A stretch of 64,000 nt of DNA from Desulfomonilaceae bacterium (GCA_031082285.1 JAVHLK010000016.1:1-64000), one strand, 5' to 3'; positions 19,633 through 29,353 are shown, counted from the first letter of the stretch. A program made the numbers and translations. The notes: generated by a model not told the origin, from the sequence alone.

Positions 19633-20608
19633 AGACCATCCCGTAACGCGGCGGCTGCTCCAGGCACAGTTGACTAAATGGGGTTATGAGGTGGTGTCGT
19701 GCTCCGACGGTACGGAAGCCTGGAAGGTCATGAGCGGTGAAGACGCCCCCAGGATAGCCATTCTGGATTGGATGATGCCGGAAATGACCGGACCGGTGCT
19801 CTGCAAGAGAATCCGTGAATCCGAACCGGATCAGCGGTACGCGTACATAATCCTGCTGACGGCCAAGGACAGTCGAGAAGACATCTTAGCGGGCCTTGAG
19901 GCGGGTGCGGACGACTATGTGGTGAAACCCTTCGACTCGAGTGAATTGAAGGTCCGCGTTCGTGCCGGCGCGAGGATCGTGGAATTGCACGAAAGATTAA
20001 CCGAGGCGTTGAGAGCTTCCGAGTACCAGGCCACTCACGACGCGCTGACGAGGTTATGGAACAGGGAGGCTGTTCTTCGGTTTCTCGAGAAGGAGTTGAC
20101 TCGGGCCGAAAGGGAGAAAACCACGGTGGGAGTAATCATCGGAGACATCGATCGGTTCAAGTCCATCAATGACCAATACGGCCATCTTGCCGGCGACTCG
20201 GTGCTGAGACATGTTGCGGATAAGCTGGCTTCGTCGGTCCGCGGGTACGATTCGGTCGCGCGATACGGCGGCGAAGAATTCATCGTCGTGCTGCCCAACA
20301 GCAATGCCAAGGCCGCATTCAGAGTGGCTGAAAGAGCGCGGTCCGAGATCGCGGCACATCCTGCACGAACGCGCGAAGGAACTTTTCACGTGACCATGAG
20401 TTTTGGGGTTGCCGTTTCCCAACCGTATATTCCCACGGATGTGGACTCCATTATCAGGGCTGCGGATAAGGCCCTGTACAGAGCCAAGAACGAAGGTCGC
20501 AACCGGGTCGTACTAGCGGAGGAGGAATCCCAATGGAAGCCAAGCGAAGAGTCAAGGCCCGAGAAATCGTCTGCGACATCAGATCGGGGATCTCAAATGG
20601 TGGCCTGA
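19613..20608 (+). CDS. Response regulator with GGDEF diguanylate cyclase
   Basis: 331 aa. Receiver at 1-125 (IAEDHPVT, Asp in [12 protein letters not shown], Lys in VVKPFD) and GGDEF domain at about 150-305. The active-site motif is YGGEEF, the substrate [14 protein letters not shown] segment is intact, and an inhibitory RxxD site (RGYD) sits five residues before GGEEF. It should make c-di-GMP from GTP under phosphorylation and product-inhibition control, like WspR/PleD. ATG 19613 has AAGGA eight bases upstream and overlaps the hybrid kinase by 20 bases. The C-terminal 35 residues are polar and overlap the next small gene by 76 bases. The HPt of the hybrid kinase is the likely phosphate donor. 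Confidence 0.92.
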   Translation: MRIMIAEDHPVTRRLLQAQLTKWGYEVVSCSDGTEAWKVMSGEDAPRIAILDWMMPEMTGPVLCKRIRESEPDQRYAYIILLTAKDSREDILAGLEAGADDYVVKPFDSSELKVRVRAGARIVELHERLTEALRASEYQATHDALTRLWNREAVLRFLEKELTRAEREKTTVGVIIGDIDRFKSINDQYGHLAGDSVLRHVADKLASSVRGYDSVARYGGEEFIVVLPNSNAKAAFRVAERARSEIAAHPARTREGTFHVTMSFGVAVSQPYIPTDVDSIIRAADKALYRAKNEGRNRVVLAEEESQWKPSEESRPEKSSATSDRGSQMVA

Positions 20609-20739
20609 CGGAGAAGTACGGGCTTTCGGGCAAGGGATTGCGCAGCCTCTTCGACCAACTCCTGAGTGCCGGCAACGTTACCCGGTCGGCAGTGGAGCCT
20701 CCTCCCCACCGCTTCGGAGTTTCCCCTCCATCGGGGTAA
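20533..20739 (+). CDS. Small conserved protein with KYGLSxKGLxSLF motif
   Basis: 68 aa. The start is beyond doubt: GGAGGAGGAATCCC directly precedes ATG 20533, although it lies 76 bases inside the cyclase gene. Residues 8-48 read DIRSG...[23 protein letters not shown], a compact helical motif that I remember from small proteins and C-terminal tails of regulators in Geobacter and other deltaproteobacteria, with no assigned function. It resembles the two recognition helices of a helix-turn-helix. The last 20 residues are proline-rich. Its overlap with the diguanylate cyclase suggests a co-made partner. DNA binding is possible but not shown. Confidence 0.75.
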   Translation: MEAKRRVKAREIVCDIRSGISNGGLTEKYGLSGKGLRSLFDQLLSAGNVTRSAVEPPPHRFGVSPPSG

Positions 20740-20826
20740 ATCCTCGCAACACGATCCCGAATTGCATTGACTGATTTGTTCGCCGCCGGTTACACTTGAC
20801 ACACATTCAGTGAGGGAGGGCTCGAC

Positions 20827-21204
20827 ATGTTCGGCAGAGTGTTCGCGTGTTTTCTCGTAGGGCTCGTTGTTGCGGCATCGATAATCCCGGGGCCCACTCA
20901 TGTCCCGGCTGCGGATACGCAGTGCGTCATCGTCAAGGATTACGTGGAGACCGTGAAGAATCTCTGTATCTACCGATTCGGCGAAGACAGAGAAAAGGCG
21001 CTGTTGGAGGCAAGGACGAAGTTCCTCAAGGAATTGCGGCAAGCGAATCCGGAAGTCTCACCCGAACTCGAGGACTTGATCGGCCAGTATGTCACGTCGT
21101 GCGCGCTCGGTTACGACAGAATGCGCAAGAAAGGCGACGCGAGTCTCGTGAAAAAGTCCCAGGACCTCCATGACAGAATCAAGGCGCTGTGTCCCTGGGA
21201 CTGA
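20827..21204 (+). CDS. Small secreted protein of unknown function
   Basis: 125 aa. A clear signal peptide (hydrophobic core about 5-20, likely cleavage after VPAAD near residue 30) precedes a mainly helical mature domain with four cysteines (about 33, 47, 92 and 122), which could form disulfides in the periplasm. GAGGGAGG lies about eight bases before ATG 20827. I do not recognise the family. It is separated by 87 bases from the signalling operon, and its 3' end overlaps the convergent NFACT gene by 26 bases. Confidence 0.75.
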   Translation: MFGRVFACFLVGLVVAASIIPGPTHVPAADTQCVIVKDYVETVKNLCIYRFGEDREKALLEARTKFLKELRQANPEVSPELEDLIGQYVTSCALGYDRMRKKGDASLVKKSQDLHDRIKALCPWD

Positions 21205-22735
21205 GGCCTTCGGCTGCGACCGCGCCGTCGGACACGATCGTCATGTAGCTCGCCACGATCACTTGACCCGGAAGTGCTCCTTTCGGGCGCCGAAGGTCCG
21301 CGGCATCCGCCACCATAACTTCGACTTTTCCTCCTCCTCGGGCCTTCGAATGATCCACCGCCAGCCCCGCGGCGTATTCCATGTCTTCTGCGGAAGCCGG
21401 TTCTTTGCTTCTCTCCGGGAGCAGGACATGCGATCCGGGCATGCCCTTGACATGAAACCACAGGTCGCCCTTTCGGGCCTTCCTTCGAAGCAGGAAGTCG
21501 TTTCCCTGAGCGCTTTTTCCCACGATCACCAGGCGACCCGACGGCGTACGGAACTCTCGGACGAACTTGGACTCTGATTTAGGTTCTCGTTCCGTCTTAG
21601 AAGAAATCGACGGCTTCGGTCCGCGTCCCAGGCCGCGAACCATCCGCGCGGTATCTTCAAGTTGATCCGTGTCCTGAGATGTCTCAACGAAGAAGAGGAT
21701 TTCCTCGAGCGCCCTCTTCTCTTCGATCGTCTCCTCGAGACGCCGTGCTGTAACCTCCCTGCCCCGCTTGCCTTTCGCGGCCTTGCGGAATATGCGCTCC
21801 ATGTTTGCAATAGGACCGAGCGTCGGGTCAAGTCGGATCGTCCTCGGCTCGTTCGTATACCAGTCCCGGACCGTCAGCGATTCCATGCCCTTCCTTGTCG
21901 ATTGCAGGTTCGCCTTGAGCAGTTCTCCCTCCTCTCCCCGGCTCTCGAAGCCTTCGAGACGTTTCGCGTCCGCTTCTATTTTGGAAAGGCGTCGCGTGAG
22001 GCCGGCGATTCTTGCCTTCAAGGGCATGGCGACCTGACGCCTCAGGGCGTCCAGCATGGCCGCCCGGAGCCTGGAGCCATAGTAACAATCCGCAGCCTCG
22101 TTGATCGTGCCAAAGATCTCGTCCTTCGAATCTACCGCATCGAGAACAAGACGCGGTCTTCCCCCCGGTTCAACACGGATGCCGGGACTTACCCGGCCTC
22201 CCGGTCCTTCGTGGGCAACGGGCCTTTTGCGACGGGTGCTCTTTGGCGGAGGGACATACGGGGCTCCCGGGACGACGATCCGAGTCCCCGTCTCTTTCTC
22301 GGGTATTCTATGGAGACATTCCATGATTCGATTCGATGAACGATCGACCAGAATGATGTTGGAGTCCCTGCCCAGAAGTTCCAAGATAAGATCCATTTCA
22401 CGCCTGTTCGAAACGCCTCCACGTACCGCGCGAATATGCACGACTCTGTCATCGGGCGCAGCATTCACTCCCTCGATTCGTGCACCCTGAAAATGGGCCC
22501 TCAGATACGCGCACAGCCTGGGAGGTCTCGGGGGATTGGGAATCCGGAGGCTCGTCAGATGAATCCTTCCGACTTGATGGTCTGCGCTCAATACCAGATT
22601 GCCGCCTCCCCCTCCGTGGAGCCGGATTCTGAGCACAATTTCACGGGGAAGCGGTTGATGGATCTTGTTGATGAATCCATCGGTAAGTAGCTCGTTCAGT
22701 TCTCGAGCCGCGTGCTGTAGAACTTCAAAATCCAT
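21179..22735 (-). CDS. rqcH: NFACT-family protein, RqcH/Rqc2-like
   Basis: 518 aa. The N-terminal NFACT-N domain begins with the family pattern FINKIHQPLPREIVLRI and contains the Asp-Arg pair (D96-R97) that in Bacillus RqcH is needed for tRNA-directed Ala tailing; a helical middle (about 220-370) follows, and the C-terminus has the NFACT-R domain (GNDFLLRRKARKGDLWFHVK, then MPGSHVLL). RqcH binds stalled 50S-peptidyl-tRNA and adds C-terminal Ala tails for degradation. The family is best known from Firmicutes, archaea and eukaryotes. At 518 aa it is slightly shorter than Bacillus RqcH (about 570). ATG 22735 has only a weak GGAACC site. Convergent, overlapping the secreted protein gene by 26 bases. 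Confidence 0.88.
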   Translation of the reverse strand: MDFEVLQHAARELNELLTDGFINKIHQPLPREIVLRIRLHGGGGGNLVLSADHQVGRIHLTSLRIPNPPRPPRLCAYLRAHFQGARIEGVNAAPDDRVVHIRAVRGGVSNRREMDLILELLGRDSNIILVDRSSNRIMECLHRIPEKETGTRIVVPGAPYVPPPKSTRRKRPVAHEGPGGRVSPGIRVEPGGRPRLVLDAVDSKDEIFGTINEAADCYYGSRLRAAMLDALRRQVAMPLKARIAGLTRRLSKIEADAKRLEGFESRGEEGELLKANLQSTRKGMESLTVRDWYTNEPRTIRLDPTLGPIANMERIFRKAAKGKRGREVTARRLEETIEEKRALEEILFFVETSQDTDQLEDTARMVRGLGRGPKPSISSKTEREPKSESKFVREFRTPSGRLVIVGKSAQGNDFLLRRKARKGDLWFHVKGMPGSHVLLPERSKEPASAEDMEYAAGLAVDHSKARGGGKVEVMVADAADLRRPKGALPGQVIVASYMTIVSDGAVAAEGLSPRDTAP

Positions 22736-22846
22736 GGTTCCAGACCATGTGGACCTCGGTAAGATTGCTCCCGACCGCGGCGACGAACAGTACCATTCCG
22801 AGCCGCTGACCGTCAGTCGCGAAGACGGCGCACTTGCGACGGGCCC

Positions 22847-23992
22847 TCAACGGCTGATGGCGGAGATGCATCTTCCCAGGAACGGCTGGACAATGCGAAT
22901 CGCTTCGTTGGAACACAGCTCATGGCAACAGAAGCAGGAAATGCATTTGCCTCTGTCGACAACCATGACTCCTTTCCTTTCGCTTATTGCCTGCGGGGGA
23001 CAGTGTTTCATACAGATTCCGCAGTTCTTACATGAAGATGCGTCGATGTCCGGCTTGGTTATAAGGTGGTTCTCCAAGAACTTTCTGATCGGATTCCGGG
23101 AGGAAAGATTCCAGGCCATGGTCATGGACTTGGGGGCTTTGAAATCCGTAAGTGGAAAGCCGTTCAGTTCGTCTCCCACGCGCTCGATCATCCCGCGTTC
23201 CGCAGTTCCGAGCCCGAGGTTTTGTGCTATGACGCAGGTTCGCAGGGATTCGAGAGGAAAGCCGACGAGACGACAGACCTCTGCATCGAGAGCCACCGCG
23301 TCGGATGATGCGGCGATGACGCCGACCCTGCGGGGAACTCCTGCATTGGGTCCGTTCCCCTCCATTCCCAGGATGCCGTCCACAATAGATATCCCCGGGC
23401 GGATCTTCTCGTAAATTTGGACCAGTACCGTGGCAAAACTGTCGAAGTCCTTTCCGGCCCGCAGATGCCAGCCGGCCTTGTCCGAGCCGACTATCGCGCC
23501 GAAGAGGTTCTTGACCGCCAGCGTGAGGACCATTTGACAATGTGTCTTCAGCTTCGGGAGATTGACGACCAGGTCAAAGTCAAAGATCTCTTTGGCCAGA
23601 TCCAGGCGCCGAAAGAGTCGTCGATCGGGGAATTCCACGGTTGTCTTCTCCGAGAACGGCACCATCCGGATGTTCAGTTTCTTCATGAACGGGTCGTAAC
23701 CCGACTTTGAGGCAACACGGGCAAGTTTGCCCAAAGGAGGACTGTCCCCGAGGAAAAGTTCGGCTCCACAGTCCTTGGCCATGCAGCCGACCGCTTCCAC
23801 GAATGCAGGGTGTGTCACCACCGCCTCTTCGGGGCCGGCTGATTTCAATAGATTCGGTTTGAGCAGGACCCTGTCCCCCCGTTTGACAAAGGAACCCAAG
23901 CCCCCCAGATCGTCCGTTACCGCGTGCAGAACCGCGGTTACGCGAGCCGGGTCGTAATCTCCACATTTTCTGATGGACACGGTAGATTTCAT
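22847..23992 (-). CDS. DUF362 iron-sulfur protein with two 4Fe-4S clusters
   Basis: 381 aa. Residues about 1-290 form a DUF362 domain (VLLKPNLL near residue 45, GDSPPLGK, NLPKLKTHCQMVLTLAVKNLFG, then IVDGILGMEGNGP). The C-terminus holds two ferredoxin motifs, CKNCGICMKHCPP and CISCFCCHELCSNEA, that should bind two 4Fe-4S clusters. Such proteins are widespread in anaerobes and act in electron transfer with unknown partners. ATG 23992 was preferred over upstream codons because the family N-terminus starts there and AAAAAGG lies just upstream. It sits 111 bases ahead of the NFACT gene on the same strand. Confidence 0.85.
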   Translation of the reverse strand: MKSTVSIRKCGDYDPARVTAVLHAVTDDLGGLGSFVKRGDRVLLKPNLLKSAGPEEAVVTHPAFVEAVGCMAKDCGAELFLGDSPPLGKLARVASKSGYDPFMKKLNIRMVPFSEKTTVEFPDRRLFRRLDLAKEIFDFDLVVNLPKLKTHCQMVLTLAVKNLFGAIVGSDKAGWHLRAGKDFDSFATVLVQIYEKIRPGISIVDGILGMEGNGPNAGVPRRVGVIAASSDAVALDAEVCRLVGFPLESLRTCVIAQNLGLGTAERGMIERVGDELNGFPLTDFKAPKSMTMAWNLSSRNPIRKFLENHLITKPDIDASSCKNCGICMKHCPPQAISERKGVMVVDRGKCISCFCCHELCSNEAIRIVQPFLGRCISAISR

Positions 23993-24226
23993 GGCCTTTT
24001 TTCTAGCACGACTCGCTCGCACGGTAAAGGCCGGCATGACTGAAATGGAATATCGACACCTCACCGTTCCGGGGGTCTCCGAAATCCGGTTGAATGATCA
24101 CGAAAAGCGGCTTACAGTGACCGGACCGATCGGCCCGATGACGCCGACCGGACGTACACGAGTCAGGATGGCCGGAGACTCACGCATAGGGTGTCTCCGG
24201 ATCGGTCCGCGCGGGAGAGGACGATC

Positions 24227-24910
24227 ATGGAGTTACATCGGAAATATCCAGTATTGGGCGGAACCGTCACCAGGAAGTACCTCGCGGTGCTCGCCGTCCT
24301 GTTGGGGCTTCTCATCTTTCATCCGCTGCTCCCCGGCTCTGTTGCCCATGCCGTCCTGTTGGGTGCCATTATCGTATCGGCATGGCTCGTGAAGGACCAA
24401 AGCCCCCATTCCATGGGAACGATACTGGTGTTGGCCGTTCCGGCAGTGATTCTCATCGCATTGGACTTGTGGCGTCCCGCGTACCTCCTTTCGTTTGCGC
24501 GGGAACCGTTGGGGTTGGCAATGACTTTATTCAGCCTTGCACTTCTGGTCTTCTGCGGAGTGTTCATTCTCAAGGCGCTCATTGCAAGTTCCGAGGTCTC
24601 CAGCGCCGAGATCCTCGGAACCGTCAATTTCTTCATCATACTCGGCTTCATTTGGGCGTTCGTATTTAGCACTCTGAATATGTTCCAGCCCGACTCGTTC
24701 AATGTTGAGAGTACCGGTCGGCGTTTTGAATCCACACTCCTGTACTTCAGCTTTGTTACGCTGACGACCCTGGGTTACGGCGACATCGTACCTCTGAGTC
24801 ATACGGCACAGATGCTCACCGTAATTGAGGCCATGGTCGGTCAGTTCTATGTCGCGGTGGTCGTGGCCTATCTGGTGAGTCGGTACATCAAGACGCGCCG
24901 GGTCGATTGA
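24227..24910 (+). CDS. Ion channel protein with K+-type selectivity filter
   Basis: 227 aa membrane protein. Several hydrophobic stretches occur in the first 150 residues (about 20-40, 45-62, 68-85, 98-120, 130-155), then a pore loop with TTLGYGDI near residue 185, the K+ channel selectivity filter, and a last TM helix (about 195-220). This resembles two-pore-helix (Ion_trans_2) channels with extra N-terminal helices. No RCK/TrkA_N regulatory domain is fused. ATG 24227 is preceded by GGGAGAGGAC; a GTG at 24191 is less likely. Monocistronic between divergent neighbours. Confidence 0.85.
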   Translation: MELHRKYPVLGGTVTRKYLAVLAVLLGLLIFHPLLPGSVAHAVLLGAIIVSAWLVKDQSPHSMGTILVLAVPAVILIALDLWRPAYLLSFAREPLGLAMTLFSLALLVFCGVFILKALIASSEVSSAEILGTVNFFIILGFIWAFVFSTLNMFQPDSFNVESTGRRFESTLLYFSFVTLTTLGYGDIVPLSHTAQMLTVIEAMVGQFYVAVVVAYLVSRYIKTRRVD

Positions 24911-25015
24911 GGCGGACGACCCGACGTGACGGCGGGACCCGTGAAATGGTAAGGACCGAAAGGGAAGCCGGTGATGCCTTGACGGGTTCAAAACGCGGAA
25001 CGGGATCGCCCGTCA

Positions 25016-28000
25016 TCAGCGCGGCACCGGTGTGGAACCATGGCCGTGCCCTTTCTCGGACTCTTTTCCCCGGCCCCTCCGCCCTTGCATGAGCACATAG
25101 AGCGCTGGCGTGAAGAAAACACCCAGGATTGTGACTCCCAGCATTCCTGCAAAAACCACTATTCCAACTGAGACCCGACTAACAGCACCGGCTCCGGTTG
25201 CAACGACCAGGGGCAGGACTCCGAAAATAAAGGAAAGGGCCGTCATGAGAATGGGGCGAAACCGAAGCCTCGATGCCTCGATCACGGCTTCGATGGTCCC
25301 CTTTCCCTTTGCTTTCGTGTCTCGGGCAAACTCCACGATGAGAATCGCATTCTTTGCCGACAATCCGACCAGGAGCACAAGACCGACCTGAGTGTACACG
25401 TTATTATCAAGCCCGGCTATCAGGAGGCCCACAGCCGAGCCCAATACGGCCAATGGAACGATCAGGACGACGGCAAGGGGATCGGCCCAGCTCTCGTACA
25501 ATGCAGCCAGAATCAGCACCACCACGAGAATCGCTACGGCAAATACGATGGCTCCCTTCCCCGCGGACTTCTGCTCCTGGTAGGCCATGTTGGTCCACTC
25601 GAACGCCATCCCCGGCGGGAGCATTTTCGCGGCCAACTGTTGCATCGTGCCGAGTGCCTGCCCGGAGCTATATCCTTCCGCTGGTGAGCCCATGACTTTT
25701 GCGGTCGGGAACATGTTGTAACGGTCGACCCGCATCGGTCCCACATCGTAACGCGCGTGAACCATGGTTCCCAACGGAATCATCTTACCTTCTTCGTTTC
25801 TCACATACAGTTGGGAAATGTCCTCGGGAGTCCGCCGAAAGGCACTGTCGGCTTGAACCGTGACTTGCCACGTTCGGCTGAACTTACTGAAGTCATTCAC
25901 GTATGCAGACCCCAGGGAGGTCTGCAGAGTGTCGAACACGCTTTCGAGCGGCACTTTCAACGCGAGCGCTTTTGTACGGTCTATGTCCAGGAACACGTTG
26001 GGATATGTCGCCCGGAACGTAGCGACTACTCCGGAAAGGTCACGCTGTTTGTTGCCGGCCTCGGCCAATTCCATGCCGACTTGTTCCAGGGCGGGAAATC
26101 CCAGATTGACTTTGTCGAGGAGTTGCATCTCGAAGCCTCCTCCCGTCCCTAATCCGATGACCGGGGGAAGCGTAAAGGGAAACACCACGCCCTCGGGAAT
26201 TTGTCGAAATTGTTCCCAGAGCTCCAGCATGATCACGTCCCTGGAACGGCCCTTGGGCAGACGTTCGTCCCACGGCTTCAAAGGCACAAAGAACGTCGCC
26301 AAGTTGGAGCGCGACGAATCGATCATGGAATAGCCCACCAGTGCGCCCCAGCCGGCTACGCCTTCGGTTTGGGTAATGATCTTACCCACCTTCTCTACCG
26401 TTTCGTACGTTCGGTGCAAAGCAGCGCCATCGGGCAGCTGCACGTTGACCAGCACGAGCCCGTCGTCTTCCAGCGGGAGAAAACCCGTGGGAACCTTCTG
26501 AAATGTGACGACCCCCAGGGCGACCAGCCCCGCAAACAAGACCATCATGATGCCGATGCGTCTTACCCCGGCTGAAACGATGCGAGTGTACCAGGTGGTG
26601 GTGCTGTCGAAGACGGTGTTGAACCCCCTGAAAAAGATGTTTTGCGATCCCTGGCGGGGTTTAAGAATCAGTGCGCACAACGCAGGGCTCATGGTAAGTG
26701 CGTTGACCGAACTGAAGAACGTGGATACGGCTATGGTCAGGGAGAACTGACGAAAGAGTTCGCCTGTGATGCCCCCCAGGAATGCCGGGGGAACGAAAAC
26801 GGCCATGAGAACCAACGTGGTGCCGATGACGGCTCCACTGACCTCTTCCATGGATCGAATGGCCGCCTCCTTGGGACTCATGCCGTGCTCGGCCATGTTG
26901 CGCTCAACGTTTTCCACCACCACGATCGCGTCATCCACCACGATGCCGATAGCAAGAATCAGCCCGAATAGTGTCACCATGTTGATGGAGAATCCCAGCA
27001 ACGGCATAACTGCAAAGGTCCCGATGAGCGACACCGGAATGGCTACCAGAGGTACCAAGGTGGCCCGCCAGCTCTGCAGAAAGATGAAAACCACGAGCAC
27101 AACAAGGACAAAGGCCTCGAACAATGTCTTGATGACTTCATGAATCGACGCGTCGATAAAATCCGAGATCTTGTAAATCACGCGGTACTCGAGGCCCTGA
27201 GGAAAAGTCTTCTTGAGCTCATCGAGGTTCCTGAGCAGTTCCTTAGTTACCTCGAGGGCATTGGAACCGGGAGACTGGTACACGATCATCGTCGCCGCCT
27301 GCCGGCCGTCGAAGAGTGACTGAAAATCATAGGCCTTGCCGCCCAGGTCGACCCGCGCCACGTCCTTCACTTTAATTGAACGGGTACCCTCACCGGTCTT
27401 CACAATGACGTCTTCAAACTGCTCGACGTCGGTGAGCCTCCCAAGAGTGTTGACACTCAGCTGATAGACCTGATCCTTAGGAACGGGGGGTTGACCGAGC
27501 TGGCCCGACGCGACCTGGACATTTTGCTGCCGCAAGGCGTTTTTCACATCGTCCACCGTGAGGTTTCTCGCACGCAACTTGGCCGCGTCAAGCCAGATCC
27601 GCATTGAGTAGTCTTTGGTCGGGAAAGTCATGATGTCCCCGACGCCGGAGATTCTTGAGAGTACATCTTTGACGTATATGGTGAGATAATTGGCTATGAA
27701 AAGATCATCGTAGCGACCGTCTGGAGAGTAAAAAGAGACGACGGCCACAAGGGCGCTGGACACCTTCTCGGTGGTCACCCCCTGTCGTTGGACTTCTTCA
27801 GGCAATTGCGACAGGGCGGCTGAAACTCGGTTCTGCGTGAGTACCGTGCTCATGTCAATATTGGTACCCAGCTCAAAGGTCACATTCAGGGTATACGATC
27901 CATCCGCGGAACTCTGACTGGACATGTAGAGCATGTTCTCTACGCCGTTGACATGTTGTTCGATAGGCGCAGCAACCGTTTCGGCAATTACCTGTGGATC

Positions 28001-28159
28001 CGCACCCGGATAGTAGGCCTTTACTTGCGCGACCGGCGGCACAATTTCAGGGTACTGGGCAACCGGCAGAGTGTATAAGGCTACGCCTCCGGCGAATACG
28101 ATGATAATCGAGATAACGGACGCAAAAATGGGCCTCTCAATGAAGAAACGACTGAACAT
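25016..28159 (-). CDS. RND efflux transporter, HAE1/AcrB family
   Basis: 1047 aa, the normal length. Seen: N-terminal FFIERPIFA signature, TM1, a large periplasmic porter domain (about 30-335), a TM bundle including TM4 with the proton-relay Asp pair (GIVVDDAIVVVENVERNM), the second porter domain (about 570-870) and the closing TM bundle. It exports drugs or other amphiphiles by proton antiport, with the adaptor encoded 12 bases upstream. No TolC-like outer-membrane channel gene lies in the window, so the pump must use one from elsewhere. The start MFSRF is supported by the family. Substrate not predictable. Confidence 0.95.
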   Translation of the reverse strand: MFSRFFIERPIFASVISIIIVFAGGVALYTLPVAQYPEIVPPVAQVKAYYPGADPQVIAETVAAPIEQHVNGVENMLYMSSQSSADGSYTLNVTFELGTNIDMSTVLTQNRVSAALSQLPEEVQRQGVTTEKVSSALVAVVSFYSPDGRYDDLFIANYLTIYVKDVLSRISGVGDIMTFPTKDYSMRIWLDAAKLRARNLTVDDVKNALRQQNVQVASGQLGQPPVPKDQVYQLSVNTLGRLTDVEQFEDVIVKTGEGTRSIKVKDVARVDLGGKAYDFQSLFDGRQAATMIVYQSPGSNALEVTKELLRNLDELKKTFPQGLEYRVIYKISDFIDASIHEVIKTLFEAFVLVVLVVFIFLQSWRATLVPLVAIPVSLIGTFAVMPLLGFSINMVTLFGLILAIGIVVDDAIVVVENVERNMAEHGMSPKEAAIRSMEEVSGAVIGTTLVLMAVFVPPAFLGGITGELFRQFSLTIAVSTFFSSVNALTMSPALCALILKPRQGSQNIFFRGFNTVFDSTTTWYTRIVSAGVRRIGIMMVLFAGLVALGVVTFQKVPTGFLPLEDDGLVLVNVQLPDGAALHRTYETVEKVGKIITQTEGVAGWGALVGYSMIDSSRSNLATFFVPLKPWDERLPKGRSRDVIMLELWEQFRQIPEGVVFPFTLPPVIGLGTGGGFEMQLLDKVNLGFPALEQVGMELAEAGNKQRDLSGVVATFRATYPNVFLDIDRTKALALKVPLESVFDTLQTSLGSAYVNDFSKFSRTWQVTVQADSAFRRTPEDISQLYVRNEEGKMIPLGTMVHARYDVGPMRVDRYNMFPTAKVMGSPAEGYSSGQALGTMQQLAAKMLPPGMAFEWTNMAYQEQKSAGKGAIVFAVAILVVVLILAALYESWADPLAVVLIVPLAVLGSAVGLLIAGLDNNVYTQVGLVLLVGLSAKNAILIVEFARDTKAKGKGTIEAVIEASRLRFRPILMTALSFIFGVLPLVVATGAGAVSRVSVGIVVFAGMLGVTILGVFFTPALYVLMQGRRGRGKESEKGHGHGSTPVPR

Positions 28160-28171
28160 GACGAGCCTCGA

Positions 28172-29353
28172 TTACTTGCCGGAAGATTGAGGAATTTCGT
28201 TTGTCTGTTGGGGTGGGGACCCGATCGAGGTCTCCTTTGGAGTGACCTTTGTCCCAGGGATCGCGCGTTGAATGGCGTTGACCACTACCCAGTCATTTTG
28301 TTTGAGTCCTTTCTCGATGACCCGTAACGTTCCTTCGAGCCGGCCGGTTTCAACGAGCCGCTGCTCCACTACCTGGTCCTTGTCCACCACCAGGACATAT
28401 CTGCCTACCTGCGCTATACCGACCGCCAGCTCGGGCACGAGTAATGCCTCCTTCTCTTCGAGAGGCACCCGAACTCGACAGAAGAGGCCTGGAAAGAGCA
28501 ACTTCTTCTCATTGGGGAAAACGGCCCTCACCTTGAGGGTTCCCGTGCTCTCATCCACCCGGGGCTCTCCAAAATCTATCGCCCCTTTGTGAGGGAATCC
28601 GGATTCATCGGCGAGCTGCAGGTACGCCGGGGGCCTGTCCCGTTCCGAGGGTTTCTCCGTTTGGATTCGCGGCCACCGCCTCATGAGCATGAGGAGCTCC
28701 CGCTCACTCATGTCAAAATAGACGTAGACCGAATCGTCGTTGACGATCTCCGTAAGCAACGTCTTCTCCCCAGCTCCGACGAGGTTACCCACATCCACGT
28801 AATTACGGCTGATTGTGCCTGTGGTCGGTGAGGTGACACGCGTGTACGACAGGTTCAATTGAGCCTTTTCCAGATCCGCCTTGGCCATGCCCACTTGGGC
28901 CTGGGCCACCGCTTTCTCCGCGCTCTGTACGTCGTACTGGAGTTGGCTGACCGAACCGGTTGCAAGGAGGTGCTCGGCCCGCCTCAAGTTCGCATCCTTC
29001 AGTTGAAACTCTGCTTCCCGCGCCTTGAGAACCGCCTCATTCTGATCCACTTGGGCTTGATACGGCTTCGGATCTATCACAAACAGGAGTGCCCCCTCTT
29101 CGACCCGAGCGCCGGGCTCGAAATCTACGCTTTCCAACCATCCTTCCACTCTTGCCCGGATCTCTACGAATTCGAGGGCGGCCGTTGTCCCCGGAAACTC
29201 AAGAAACTCCGTCACCTTCTGCTTCAACGGGAGGCTTACAATGACCTCGGGTGGAGGCGGCACAGCCACCTGGGCCTTTTCACTACAACCGAGGATGGTC
29301 ACGGAAGCCAAAGTGACAAAGATCAGCACTGCGGACACTCTCGTGGCGGTCAT
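28172..29353 (-). CDS. RND efflux periplasmic adaptor (MFP) lipoprotein
   Basis: 393 aa. A lipoprotein signal ends in ILGC near residue 23, so the mature protein should be acylated and anchored in the periplasm. It then shows the half-lipoyl and hairpin organisation of AcrA-like adaptors: RARVEGWLESVDFEPGARV and, after a coiled-coil hairpin, LNLSYTRVTSPTTGTIS. ATG 29353 has AGGAGT about seven bases upstream; 67 further codons upstream are rejected because the lipoprotein signal starts here. It is the first gene of a two-gene operon with the RND transporter, driven by a recognisable promoter at 29391-29419. Confidence 0.92.
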   Translation of the reverse strand: MTATRVSAVLIFVTLASVTILGCSEKAQVAVPPPPEVIVSLPLKQKVTEFLEFPGTTAALEFVEIRARVEGWLESVDFEPGARVEEGALLFVIDPKPYQAQVDQNEAVLKAREAEFQLKDANLRRAEHLLATGSVSQLQYDVQSAEKAVAQAQVGMAKADLEKAQLNLSYTRVTSPTTGTISRNYVDVGNLVGAGEKTLLTEIVNDDSVYVYFDMSERELLMLMRRWPRIQTEKPSERDRPPAYLQLADESGFPHKGAIDFGEPRVDESTGTLKVRAVFPNEKKLLFPGLFCRVRVPLEEKEALLVPELAVGIAQVGRYVLVVDKDQVVEQRLVETGRLEGTLRVIEKGLKQNDWVVVNAIQRAIPGTKVTPKETSIGSPPQQTNEIPQSSGK

